The notes under the pieces are model-generated. The model was not told where the DNA came from and ran no database searches. It saw only the letters and a program-made list of their open reading frames with translations. Positions 22,319 to 32,400 of a DNA stretch of 64,000 nucleotides are shown here, in pieces. This DNA comes from Ischnura elegans (lineage: Eukaryota > Arthropoda > Insecta > Odonata > Coenagrionidae): positions 79,380,866 through 79,444,865 of the forward strand of contig NC_060252.1 of the NCBI RefSeq assembly GCF_921293095.1, written 5' to 3'. A program made the translations under genes and the position numbers. Position 1 is the stretch's first letter; the number at the start of each line of letters is the position of its first letter.

Positions 22319-22723
22319 ATGGTGGGCAAAAGATGTATCGTGCCAGGTTGTACCTTTGGGTATGACTCTAACTTAGAAAAGTTGCATATCTTTTTGGTGT
22401 CAAGGGAAGAAAGACTACGAGCTGAGTGGCAGAGGTGCATTCCTCGTGATAATTTTATCGTCAAGTATCCGCAAGTTGTTTGTGAAAAACACTTTATTGA
22501 ATCCGATATTCTTCGTGAGAAGATTATCACGGACAACGAGGGAAACGTCGCACAGTGGTCCGGATCGCGAAAACGTCAGACAAAAATCAGATTTTCGTTG
22601 GATGTCTTGAAAAATTGCTCCCTACAAGTTATTTGGCGAGCTATTTTCATTTCTGCAGTTATTTTTACGAAAAAACTATTATTTCATGCGATATCGTGGA
22701 ACTTTAACTTATTAACTGGCTAA
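22319..22723 (+). CDS. THAP zinc-finger DNA-binding protein, transposon-encoded
   Basis: The start ATG at 22319 gives MVGKRCIVPGC…, 134 residues. Residues 1-65 fit the C2CH THAP signature: Cys6 and Cys11 (CIVPGC), the conserved tryptophan in AEWQRCI, and CEKHF near residues 54-58. THAP domains bind DNA and serve as the N-terminal domain of P-element transposase and THAP9. After about residue 80 the similarity ends, so the frame probably runs into an intron or decayed sequence. It is alone on this strand in the element. An exon join to more transposase was not found. Confidence 0.75.
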   Translation: MVGKRCIVPGCTFGYDSNLEKLHIFLVSREERLRAEWQRCIPRDNFIVKYPQVVCEKHFIESDILREKIITDNEGNVAQWSGSRKRQTKIRFSLDVLKNCSLQVIWRAIFISAVIFTKKLLFHAISWNFNLLTG

Positions 22724-23072
22724 TTGTAACGCTGACTGCATAGATAAACGGTAATCATGATAAAATATGAAAATAAATGATAATTAGTTGTATAGAATGA
22801 GTTAATATTCTTTCAAATTAGTCAATAAACAAAAAAAAACGGCTAAAAGTAGGGTTTTTTGGTGCATTGACTTACGTTAAAGAGGTACGATTTCCAGATT
22901 TCGAGAGATTCTTCTGTATGGACTAAAAAGTAATTACTAAATTAGTGTCAAAATAGTATTTAAGTGACTCTTTTATTCTCATAAAAGCATGGTTAATTCC
23001 TCATAAATTTACAATTATGTATTATAATTGTTCAGCATCAGATTCTTCTGAATCCCAACCATCCTCCTCTTC

Positions 23073-23473
23073 TCATTCACTCGAAGAATTTTGAGACTCT
23101 TGCAAGACCAAGGGATCACGAACCTCCTGCGGAAGATATTTAAGGCCCCGGCATTTGTTTAGTTCAGTTCCTAATGTGCTAATAAAAGGATCCGATATTA
23201 GGATCAGTCTCCGGAAAATATACTCATTAGTTTGAAGTCGAGATATTTTTATCGCGTGATGCTCGCGATATATTCTAATGTCTTTATTGCGAGCTTCCTG
23301 AGCCTCCTCCGACAGTTCTCCAATACGAAGAAGAGCCGACTCGATGACATCTGCACCACTTTGTGCACAGTGGGTGGCATGAAAAACCAACCATAATGTC
23401 TCACAAAATTTTCCGCTGTATCCATACAGAACTTATTTAATTTTACTAAATCAATCAAAAATCCGCAAGACAA
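23073..23473 (-). pseudogene. C-terminal region of an uncharacterised transposase-like protein
   Basis: Two overlapping - strand frames together give KFCMDTAENFVRHYGWFFMP, PPTVHKV, then (other frame) GADVIESALLRIGELSEEAQ, EARNKDIRIYREHHA and ILISDPFIS. I recall this order (Y-x-W-x-x-MP-x-x-HK-x-L…LSEEAQEARNKD…SDP) from large uncharacterised proteins with an N-terminal THAP domain in arthropod and cnidarian genomes, taken to be transposases. I cannot name the family with certainty. One frameshift falls near 23355, within the HKV-GADV junction. The stop is at 23073. Confidence 0.55.
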
Positions 23474-25100
23474 AGACCTTAAAATTGTTGAGAAGTGAAA
23501 GATTAACTCTTCCTCTACTCCTGAAAATTAATTAACCATGTTATATCATGTGAAAAATACTGCATAAAGCAATAATAAAAAGATGTTATATTGCAACAAT
23601 GAAAAGAAAGCATTCAAAAATATTGACCCTCGCCAGTAATTTCAGCCGATAGGCGAGAATTTTTGAAAAAGCCCCTAGCTGAGTTTTCATCACTGGATGT
23701 ACCATATTTTGGCTTCGGCACATCTACTAAAAGGCCCATTCTCTTTTTAAATTCGTAGGTACCAATTAAAAAATAAGACTACTAGGACAATATCCCAGGG
23801 GACCCCATATCACCATTAGAATACAAGGAAAATACGAACCTGAGGTGCTTTGAAGGTTGCGAAATGCAATATCAGGAAAATCAACAATTTTGTCCAACCA
23901 AGTGCAATTCCGCTTCAAGTGCGATTTAAAAAATATGGCAAATGCTGGAATGCCAGCGAACTTATTCTTAGTGATATCCTCGAAAGGAACGACCTTTCCT
24001 TCCCGTGCAGTGAGCATCGAGAAATGATGCTTGCTGCCATCATTGTCCAGTTTTTTAATTTAAGGATGAGGCAAGCTGCACGGGTGGAGAATGTCGAGGT
24101 TGGCCGAGAGTATGCCTCCAGAAGGAGAAACTTAAGTTTTTGAAAAAATAAATGCTATTCATTTTAGCCTTGTAGAAATATCTTTTTTGATCGTTCACAC
24201 CATTATATATTGTTTAACCATTCCTTTGCTTGTAGTGCCTGTAAGTATAAGTATGCCGTGTGTTGCTTTCCAGATGCTGAATCTACAATTACAGTTATCA
24301 TAAGGATTAATATTTTCAGTTTATAGGAATTCATATTGGTATCTATGCAAGGAATGGAGCAGCTAATACAGCAGTGGCGAAACAATGGGGGAGGCGTGAG
24401 GAGATAGATAGGAAAAAAATTAATGAAAAGTAGAAAAAAAGATGATTTTCGGTGGGTATTGGAAAAGAAAATTAATTGGCCTGAGCTATGGAACTCGAGA
24501 GGTAAATATTCGGTCTTAAGTTTTACTGTTGAGAGGACTTACTTAGCAGTTGCGCTTGTTACCAATAATCAATGTGAAAGCTGTAGCGGCAAAGTTACGC
24601 GAAAGCTTTTTGGCTAGGTCGGCACTCGTTTCTCCTCAACTATCTAGGAATAGTAAAGGGAGATTACCATTGCTTCTTTATTGCCGCTTCATTTACTAAG
24701 TTTTCAGCCTAATACTTCTGTCCATGCTATTGAGTACCTTACTGATATTCTCCGTTAACACTTCGCAGTTTTTCTTCTATTGCAAGGTAATTTCGACCGA
24801 TGTCCTTTTCAGGTGGGTATATTATCTTCACACCATCGGCCTATTGGTCTTAAATGGCTCGCGGAAATGGGATCTACAAAAAACACACCTATATTATTTA
24901 TCCCCGTGGGATTAAGCATTCAAACACCCGATTTCGTAGGCTATTTTATGACCGTTTACGGAAGCTACTGCACCAGTTTTCACGAATAAAGCTATTTTGT
25001 ATTCTTTAAAACTGAAGCGCGTAAGAGTGAGTACATGCGCGAAGCACGGCTTACAAAATTTTATAAATATAGTCCATCAAGTTACCTCACAGCCATATCA
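23474..25100. other. Interior of the THAP transposon without a recognised frame
   Basis: Frames at 23766-24017 (-), 23850-24143 (+) and 24423-24989 (+) overlap on both strands and show no recognised motif. They may hold decayed transposase exons. Confidence 0.4.
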
Positions 25101-25224
25101 ACACATGTAATACGCCCGGAACGACCGGACGAGTGTACTGCTAGCGCTTGGCGGCCGGTATGGGAACTAATCGGACAGTAAGGGAACGTACGTGGAGCCG
25201 CGGACGCCGGGGGCTGGTTCTATC

Positions 25225-25446
25225 TTACTGTTCTTGAACATTAGAGAAACTTCTAGAAGGGAATTCTAGAAGGCCAGAAAAATTAAGTAATAAAACTTTC
25301 CGGCACGGAGAATCGAACCCGGGCCGCCCGCTTGGGAGGCGACCGTGCTACCGCTGGGCTATCTGGACTGTAGCGATGACGGAGCGCGCTTTAACTTGCC
25401 TCCGGGCAAGCGGTGTGGCGGCGAGGCAGGAGGTGCGGCCGCCACA
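25225..25446 (-). repeat. 5' LTR, promoter-side half (second half of split LTR)
   Basis: It continues the LTR after the duplicated GTTCTATC and matches 18742-18971 apart from one base (GACCGTG for GACCGCG) and the missing TGGAAGGA. It ends CCACA, followed by AAAC. It includes the second tRNA-like copy at 25299-25369. Confidence 0.92.
25299..25369 (-). other. tRNA-Gly(CCC)-like sequence inside the 5' LTR
   Basis: Same fold as 18816-18886 with one base difference (TAGCACGG for TAGCGCGG) in the D-arm region. A and B boxes are retained. Confidence 0.7.
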
Positions 25447-25450
25447 AAAC

Positions 25451-26454
25451 CAAATGCTTTCTTAATGAAGCATCCATTACATTTTTGACTGTGATTCAAA
25501 TGCTATGTCACTCATATGCAAATAAAAAATGCGGTAATATTTTAAAGTATGGGCAGTTCTGTAGTCGGGAAAATATTTTGGAAGTACTCACCAAAAATTG
25601 CCAACAGCTGAACATCATGTATTATATATCAGGCCGCGATTGAAATGTCAAACTCCAACTCTTACATTAGTTTCAAGTTGCGCCACGAGACAACTTTGAA
25701 CAAGTAAATAATAATTTCCGATTTTTATTTCTGAAATCCATTGGAAAATCTACAGTAGGGCAATTTTTTTTACAGATTTGAAGAGGTAGTTTATCCGTTA
25801 TGCTTATAACGAGTTTGGATATTTAGGGGGTACCGCGCCGTGGGCGCCCAACTGCAGCACTGAGTATGGGTAATTTACTCTTAAAAAAATTAATAATGGG
25901 TAAAGGGTAGTTTATTTTCGGTCCATTTTGATGCTAGCGTGCTTTTCGAACTATCTACACTCAGAGCTTCCTTGAGGAGCAAAAAATTCATGATTGCATA
26001 AATGCTTCACGAACAGTTGCATTGAGGCCAAGGTGGATGTTACCATACTTAGTTTAAATAGTAGATTTTAATCTCAAAACTCACTAATATGCCCTAATAA
26101 GACTTCTGGCTCCATGCCTTGAGCATGTTTGTTTTAATTTTCCAGTTCGACTTTGAAATCAAATTTCCCGCACAACCATCAGTTTTCGCGGCCTTCGCGC
26201 TTTAGCAGCGCCATGGCGGACGTGGTGAGAGGTTTCTCCACTTGAATGATTGAATTGAAGGCGATGCCGCAATGCAAGCGCAAGCGAACCTGGGAGAGCA
26301 TTGGAGGCACGTGTTGTTTGAACTTGGGTCGCTTATTTGGTGCAATCATAAGTTGTTTCTCTATCCAGAAAAGTAGTTTTTCTATTGGATAAATTACGGT
26401 TAAATGTATTAGATCCTCTAAATTCCGAGAAAAGCTGGATTTGAAGTGAAAAGT
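25451..26454. other. Upstream region of the Sas10/UTP3 gene
   Basis: No gene recognised. At 26180-26230 there is a CG-richer patch (TTTTCGCGGCCTTCGCGC) with an ATG in strong context (GCGCCATGG, 26213), which opens only a 10-codon frame. It may be the promoter or 5' UTR of the gene that starts downstream. No clear TATA box. Confidence 0.4.
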
Positions 26455-26477
26455 ATGCCTGTCATCGGTATGGATGC
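26455..26477 (+). CDS. UTP3: Sas10/UTP3 exon 1 (inferred start)
   Basis: ATG at 26455 encodes MPVIGMD plus two bases of an alanine codon, followed by the strong donor GTAAGT at 26478. Its phase 2 end fits the acceptor at 26801-26802, so exon 2 continues as A-FSDEEDL. An in-frame stop lies upstream at 26419. Another first exon further upstream is possible. Confidence 0.5.
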
Positions 26478-29400
26478 GTAAGTACCACACAATATTTTTA
26501 AGCATGTATTTTTTCTTATCTGTTGCATGGTAGTTGTTTGACTGCATAGTAAAATACGAAGCCTTTGTTGACTGCAACAAACCAACTTTCGCGTTGCAGC
26601 TCTGAGTGAATGTATTTATCCGTAGTGGTATCTTGGCTAAATGAAGCACAGCCAGTTTTAATTGAGGTATAGTTATTGATCAAAATGATCTGCACGCATG
26701 GTGGGTGCTTGAAACTATAATGGTGAGGTATTGTTTTGCAATGCTCAACTCTATGCTGATGCATTTAGCAGAGATTGAACATTTCCGTTGTCTTCCTTTC
26801 AGTTTTTCAGATGAAGAAGATTTATCCGATTTGGATGACGATCAGCCAATAATAGGTCTGAACACTCGGAAGGGGCAGGCTCAGTCAAGTGATGAGGTAA
26901 TAATTGTATTCATTATGTGATCTTGTTGGCCGGTCCGGCAAATAAACCGGTTGTACTGCACAACACTTCCTCTGGTAATTCCTGTCACTTTAATGTGTCA
27001 CGTGACGAAACGTGACAAACCCAAAACCATAGGCTAATGAATATGGATTCGAAAGAAATTTTCGTTTCTTCGAAAAATGTGCCTGAACAAAGGCTGGAGT
27101 AACTCTTACATCCACGGCAGTAGGCAGCGTAATTGCCCTTGTAACGTTGATATTTTCTGAGAATCTGCATTTGTCGGCAATTACCCCGGCTACATCTTCT
27201 AAGCTTCTGGAGAAAGCCTTCTTCCTGCACTTTCGGATTATTATTATAGCCAATTCTTCCTTGTCTTCAATTTTCATCAAACTTTATTACTCCTAATGCC
27301 CTGACGCAAAGTATAAAGATATTTAAATGCACCAAAGCTCTGTGATGTGTAGTTCTTATTTGTCATCAGTCCGAGTTCTGCTTCATGAATTTTAAATTCT
27401 ATTGCCTTCAGTGATATGAATCACGAGATTTGAATTCTTGAAAAGAAATTCTAGAATAAGCAATGATAATTAAAATCTTTGAAGCAATTTTGGAAATTTT
27501 CCTGCTACTAAGTCCTGTATGTCAGAAGTCATATGAATATACCGTGAATGGGATACCTAATCTATGGTAACCATACCCTATTAGTAATCCATATTTTTAG
27601 TATGGATTTCACTATCGCTTGCTGAGTTTTTAATACTTTTTTTTCTTCATGTCTTTTCCAACTATGCCGTTGATGTGGTTAAGAACCACTATGTGCCCAG
27701 GTTGGTAGTAGCTATAATATCTAGGTGCCACCACTATTCTTGGGATGAAAATTTCTTCTCTAAATAAATATTTCTGCTGTCTAAGGTGATTCCTCTGATA
27801 TTATTTCTAATATTTGAAGCGTTTTATTGTTTTAAGTTCTAACCGAATCCTCGCCAGTGTGTGATCTGTTATAAACCTTGCATGCAGTTAATCCCACTGA
27901 GTAAATGTGAACATTTGATATTGTTGAAATGCTTTGTGCAAATTTTAAAATATCATGGTAAATCTTACCCAAATGAAATTAATTGGTGAAATTAATAAGA
28001 TGCGGTACAGTTTCATGTTAAGTATGTGCAAAAAATTTCTTAAGTATATTTCAATGTCTACTACTTTCAAAACTCAATTATTTTTATTTTCGAATTCTAG
28101 CTTTTTAACCCTGCAGGACTCACGCCCCTTTTTGGAACGCGAGTACTCGCGCTGAGCCTGTCAGGCTCAATTTTCTTTTTGAAGTCCTCACCTATGAAAG
28201 TCGATTATATTTCCTCTTTTTTTGTTTAAATCAAACTAATAATGGTGAAATAGTCCACTTGATGAAAATCAAGTCCATTTACGTCTAATAAAATATGTTA
28301 TCATATCTTCATATAGAGTATGATATAAAATAGATTACCATAACTTGTTATTGATTTATTGACTCGTAAAACCACTACACAGTGTTAATATCAGGATAGA
28401 AAGAACATCATAAGGCAAAATTAGCAATGGACATTATTCTGCAAGCATGCACCATACAATAAATGTGTAGGCTTGAGAAAAATACACTTTCCACAATTTT
28501 TGCAGACGTACCCGGTAAATATATTTTTCGTGTATCCACAGTCTGCACACATTTTTCAAACTCCAGTGCACTTTGGGTTCTCTGTTTTTTTAGTTGCCTT
28601 TGGTTAATCTATTCTGTTAGTCTTGATAGGCTCGTCTTATAATTAGCCCTAGCTCTTTGGGGAACGATTTTATGGTTCCCCTTCTTTCACGTGTTCATCT
28701 ACGAGCCCAGCTGACAATTACCTAAATAACACTCTCCGAGATTTTACTTCTATGTTTTTGTTTCCGAGTTAAAAAAATCTAGGAATTTACCACAGCAATA
28801 TTTAGCATAACGTAAATACTTGGCATAGGACAACGCCGTGCATTTCTTGATACATTGTATGCTGTGCATGACTGATCTGGTGTATATACTCCCGATTTTG
28901 TCATGTCATTAAAAGGTATCATTTCTGGCTTTCTTTCATCTCCTCTACATTCATCATTTTTTGTTATAGTTCGTAGTTGATATCATAAACACAAGCACAT
29001 TTTTCTTGGAGCGTATGATGCAAAAAAAAAACAGTTCTGGCAGAAATCAATAAACTGGATTTTTTATTTTTTGTTCCTATGAAAAAAGTAGGCAATTCCC
29101 GCTTATTTTTGCGAATTGGTCCAATCACGGCAAGTCGGAATTTTGAGAGTTCATTTACTAAACAAAAACGCAAATAAATTGTCAATCGAAGTATTTCTAC
29201 CAGTACTGCTTATGCATAACCTCTTCACGATATTAGAAGGGCTTTTGTTGACCGAAAATGATCCATCAGGTTGTTTACCAGCATACACTTCTAAGTTCTA
29301 AGGATAAAATGTTTTAGCATCTACCTAGCAAAGCAAAATTTTTTATCCCTTATTTGTTGGGCATACTTGGGATTTATTGCTGGAATGCGCAAAGACCTCG

Positions 29401-32400
29401 AAAATCCACAATTTTCTCATAAATGGATGTGTATTCACCAATAATGTAAGTACTTTTACGGTTGACTGTCAAATTGTTCAAATATGTCATGAATTGCAGC
29501 TATCCTATCAATTGTTTTTCTCTTATTTACTCTTATTCTTTGTATTTTTTATAACTTTCGCAAGCAAAAAATCACTGCCAGCATGCTAAAACGGAACACT
29601 CACGGTTTTGTGGCGGAAACTGGCACAGTTGAAACTTCAGCGAGAAGAGCACCTCCGGTATCTGTGCACTCCAGTCAGAATGACCGTGTCCTCCGAAATT
29701 TTATGGCCGCCGGGTGGCGAAGTGAATACACTTTTTGAGAAGAGGTGTAATTGTAACAAGCCGTAACTTATAATATTGTGTGAAATCAATACAAGTAGCT
29801 TACTTTGTGTCAATATAGCGTGCTTGTAATTACAGCAGGAAGAGCAACAATGGCTTCTTAGACATACTCCCATGTAAGTAGTTTTGACTTTCAAAATATC
29901 AAGCCGATTTAGCAGAAAAAGAACCTTTACTAGGAGTATAATGTTATAGGTTATCCGTAACAGCCTACATTGTGTCTATACACGCAATCGGAGAAAAAGA
30001 ATTGGCTAAGAGTGAGAATCAAAAATGTAACGCGAGCACTCGCGTGGAGCCTGAGGGGCTCACACCGCGTGCATACAAAGCAAAAGTATCATATTCCAAC
30101 CTTATGATAGGTTGATCAGGATATTCTGCGCGTAGAAAACGTAGCCAAAAGAGTAAGGAAAAGGTAGAGAAAATGTAAGCGCATTATTGAGAATTGGTCA
30201 AGAACTATTAAGAAAATATCAACAATGTGAGCCTAGCAGGCTCAGCGCGAGTTCCGGAGGGTTAATTTCTAATTGATGTAGTACTCTCGGTTTATTTTAG
30301 TAATATTTAATTCCACACTAGTACAGTTAAATTTGCTTATTACGATCATGCATGTACCAAATTCATGTCTATAAGTAAGGTCCCAGTCCCTTGGACATTC
30401 TTATGATCGCCAGTGTTAATTTCCTGGCATGTAACGAGTTCAAATAATACAAAATCCCCACTGTATTCTTTGGTCCCTTGGGGAATTAATTCCTCTAATA
30501 TGAAGAAATTACAGCCATCACCACATAGTTCTACTGTTGATCGTAAAGTCCTTCCCTATACAGCTGTTTGATGGAAAGGGTGGGAAAATGATTAATTTTT
30601 AAGGATCTGTTGCTAAAGTAAAGGTGAATTATGGAATATTAGCGGCAATCCTGTAATGTGTCGGGCAAAAGCCTTTATTAAGGATACAAGGAAATCTTAT
30701 TTAAAGCAAAATAGAATTATGACCCCCTGAAATTTTGTTATAAGCTAGTTTTACCGTATTGAAATGGTTTTGTATTTATTATTATAATTTTTATATGAGT
30801 TTTTACATTGTATTGAATGAAGACTTTTGGAAATTTGGAATTGATGCCTTGTTGTATTTCAAATAGAAAACTACACCATTTTGAAATGTTGTCATCATTA
30901 CTAAATTTGAAATGGTGTGGCCACCTGTACTGCTCATGTCTTCCAGTGGTGAAATAACTTAACTATTCTACTGGTTTAAACAGGAGGAAGAGGTGTATGG
31001 ATTGTTGTCAGGGGATGAAAGTAGCAATGATGATGAAGCTGATGATGTTGCTGAAGACATAAAAAGTGATATAGAGGATGAAGAAAATGATGGCCTACCT
31101 GATTCTCGTGCATGGGGTCGCAAGAGAAAAAATTTTTATGATGGTGACTTTGTGGATGCCAACAATTATGGTAAGTTCCTTCAACTTCATCCTGTGTTTA
31201 AGTCCCATTAATTTTTCAATGTGCATTAGATTTAATTTTCTGTATTTTGTATTGTGGTGGATGTTTGCGAAGCAGTTCCTATCATTTGCTACTGATGTTT
31301 TGATTGCATCTTTAAAAGAAATTGAGTTTATCAGTTGAAACTTCATAGATGTGTATTTGAAACATATGTTCAATGAAAAGGTTTTAAGAAAGCTTACTTG
31401 GCTAGTACTCATGAGATAGAGCTGCAATTTGTATTCCAGAAAACTGCAGCCTTCTTTTGCATGTATAAAGTAGGGTGGATATAAATGGAAAGGAAGTTAC
31501 TTTTTCTCATTACTGAAATATTTCATAATTTTGCCTTTATTGGTAATTTTGTGTAGCTATTGATGTATTGCCCTGGCTTGCTATCACATTAATATTTTAA
31601 TTTTATAGACTTCATGATACGAAGTTATCAGGACCAAAAATTGGCACTTCATTATGTCATATTAGGTAATTTCAAGAATATTTGATTAATCTCACAAAAC
31701 TTTACAAATGTTTACTTTTTTTCTGCTGCAGTTTGTGGTTACGGAATTATTTTAAGCACTATTAGGTGTAATCGGTGAGAGAACATAATTATCAATCGAT
31801 GTTTTCGCAGTAGATTTAGAAGCATAAATTATCATAAAGTACGTATTCCAAGTTATCTATGATCTCTGCATCATTGGTATTACCACATAATTTTGAAATG
31901 TGATTCCTCCTTGCCCTTATTGACCACTGTAAGTAGTCAGGCATCCCTTTCCCCTTTTGGGTAATCAACTACTTGCACCTCATAATGACTGTCTCAGGAA
32001 TGCCCAAAACATTTGCCCATGTGACTGCGTAACAGCAGTTAATATACATGTATTGAAACCAAAATATTGGGTTTATCCTTTAAATTGAATGCTCTGTCTT
32101 ATATGTAGGGAAAGATCCAGAAGCAGCACAATTGGAGGAGCAGGAAGCACGAGACATACAAGAAAGGCTTGCTGAGCAACTTGATGCTGGTACCAGTTTC
32201 TCTTTGGAAATGCTTGCATCGCAAATGGGCCAGGATGCAGAGGGAGAGGTAAAATCAAAATTGAAAATACTTCTTCAGCCTTCCATTTGATTCTCCCTTG
32301 CTTTGTAAACAAATTGATATTATCAGCTTCAATATGATAATAATAATTTGTCTTTATTGGGTGAGATTGGAACTAGGAAGTCCCATCTTCTGTCTAACCC

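Larger units (their letters stand above)
22039..25216 (+). mobile_element. THAP-domain DNA transposon (P-like, unclassified), nested in the LTR
   Basis: This 3178-bp element has 11-bp perfect ends CAGCCCCCGGC / GCCGGGGGCTG and a perfect 8-bp target duplication GTTCTATC (22031-22038; 25217-25224). Inside each end lies a perfect 21-bp inverted repeat (22083-22103 and 25164-25184). A further imperfect pair follows: CGCTACTTATGCACTCGTCC against GGACGAGTGTACTGCTAGCG. It encodes a THAP domain on + (22319 on) and a THAP-transposon-like C-terminal region on - (23073-23473). THAP plus 8-bp duplication fits the P superfamily, but 8-bp duplications and CA ends also occur in hAT elements. Confidence 0.85.
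18592..25446 (-). mobile_element. Ty3/Gypsy-type LTR retroelement, internally deleted, interrupted by a DNA transposon
   Basis: TG…CA long terminal repeats bound the element: 3' LTR 18592-18971; 5' LTR 21889-22038 plus 25225-25446. It is flanked by AAAC at 18588-18591 and 25447-25450. Next to the 5' LTR is a primer-binding site; next to the 3' LTR is a purine-rich tract. One long frame lies between. Ignoring the nested transposon the element is about 3.7 kb, far shorter than a complete Gypsy element, because protease and most of reverse transcriptase are missing. The LTRs differ by one C/T change and one 8-base indel over about 372 bases, so it is recent and was presumably mobilised in trans. 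Confidence 0.93.

Noticed and set aside
26213-26245. ATG in GCGCCATGG context as start of Sas10/UTP3
   Set aside because: Its frame stops after 10 codons and the only phase-compatible donor (AG/GTTTCT) is weak. Kept as possible 5' UTR.
26179-26649. 156-codon frame on - opposite the Sas10/UTP3 start
   Set aside because: No recognisable domain; overlaps the inferred first exon and promoter region of the real gene.
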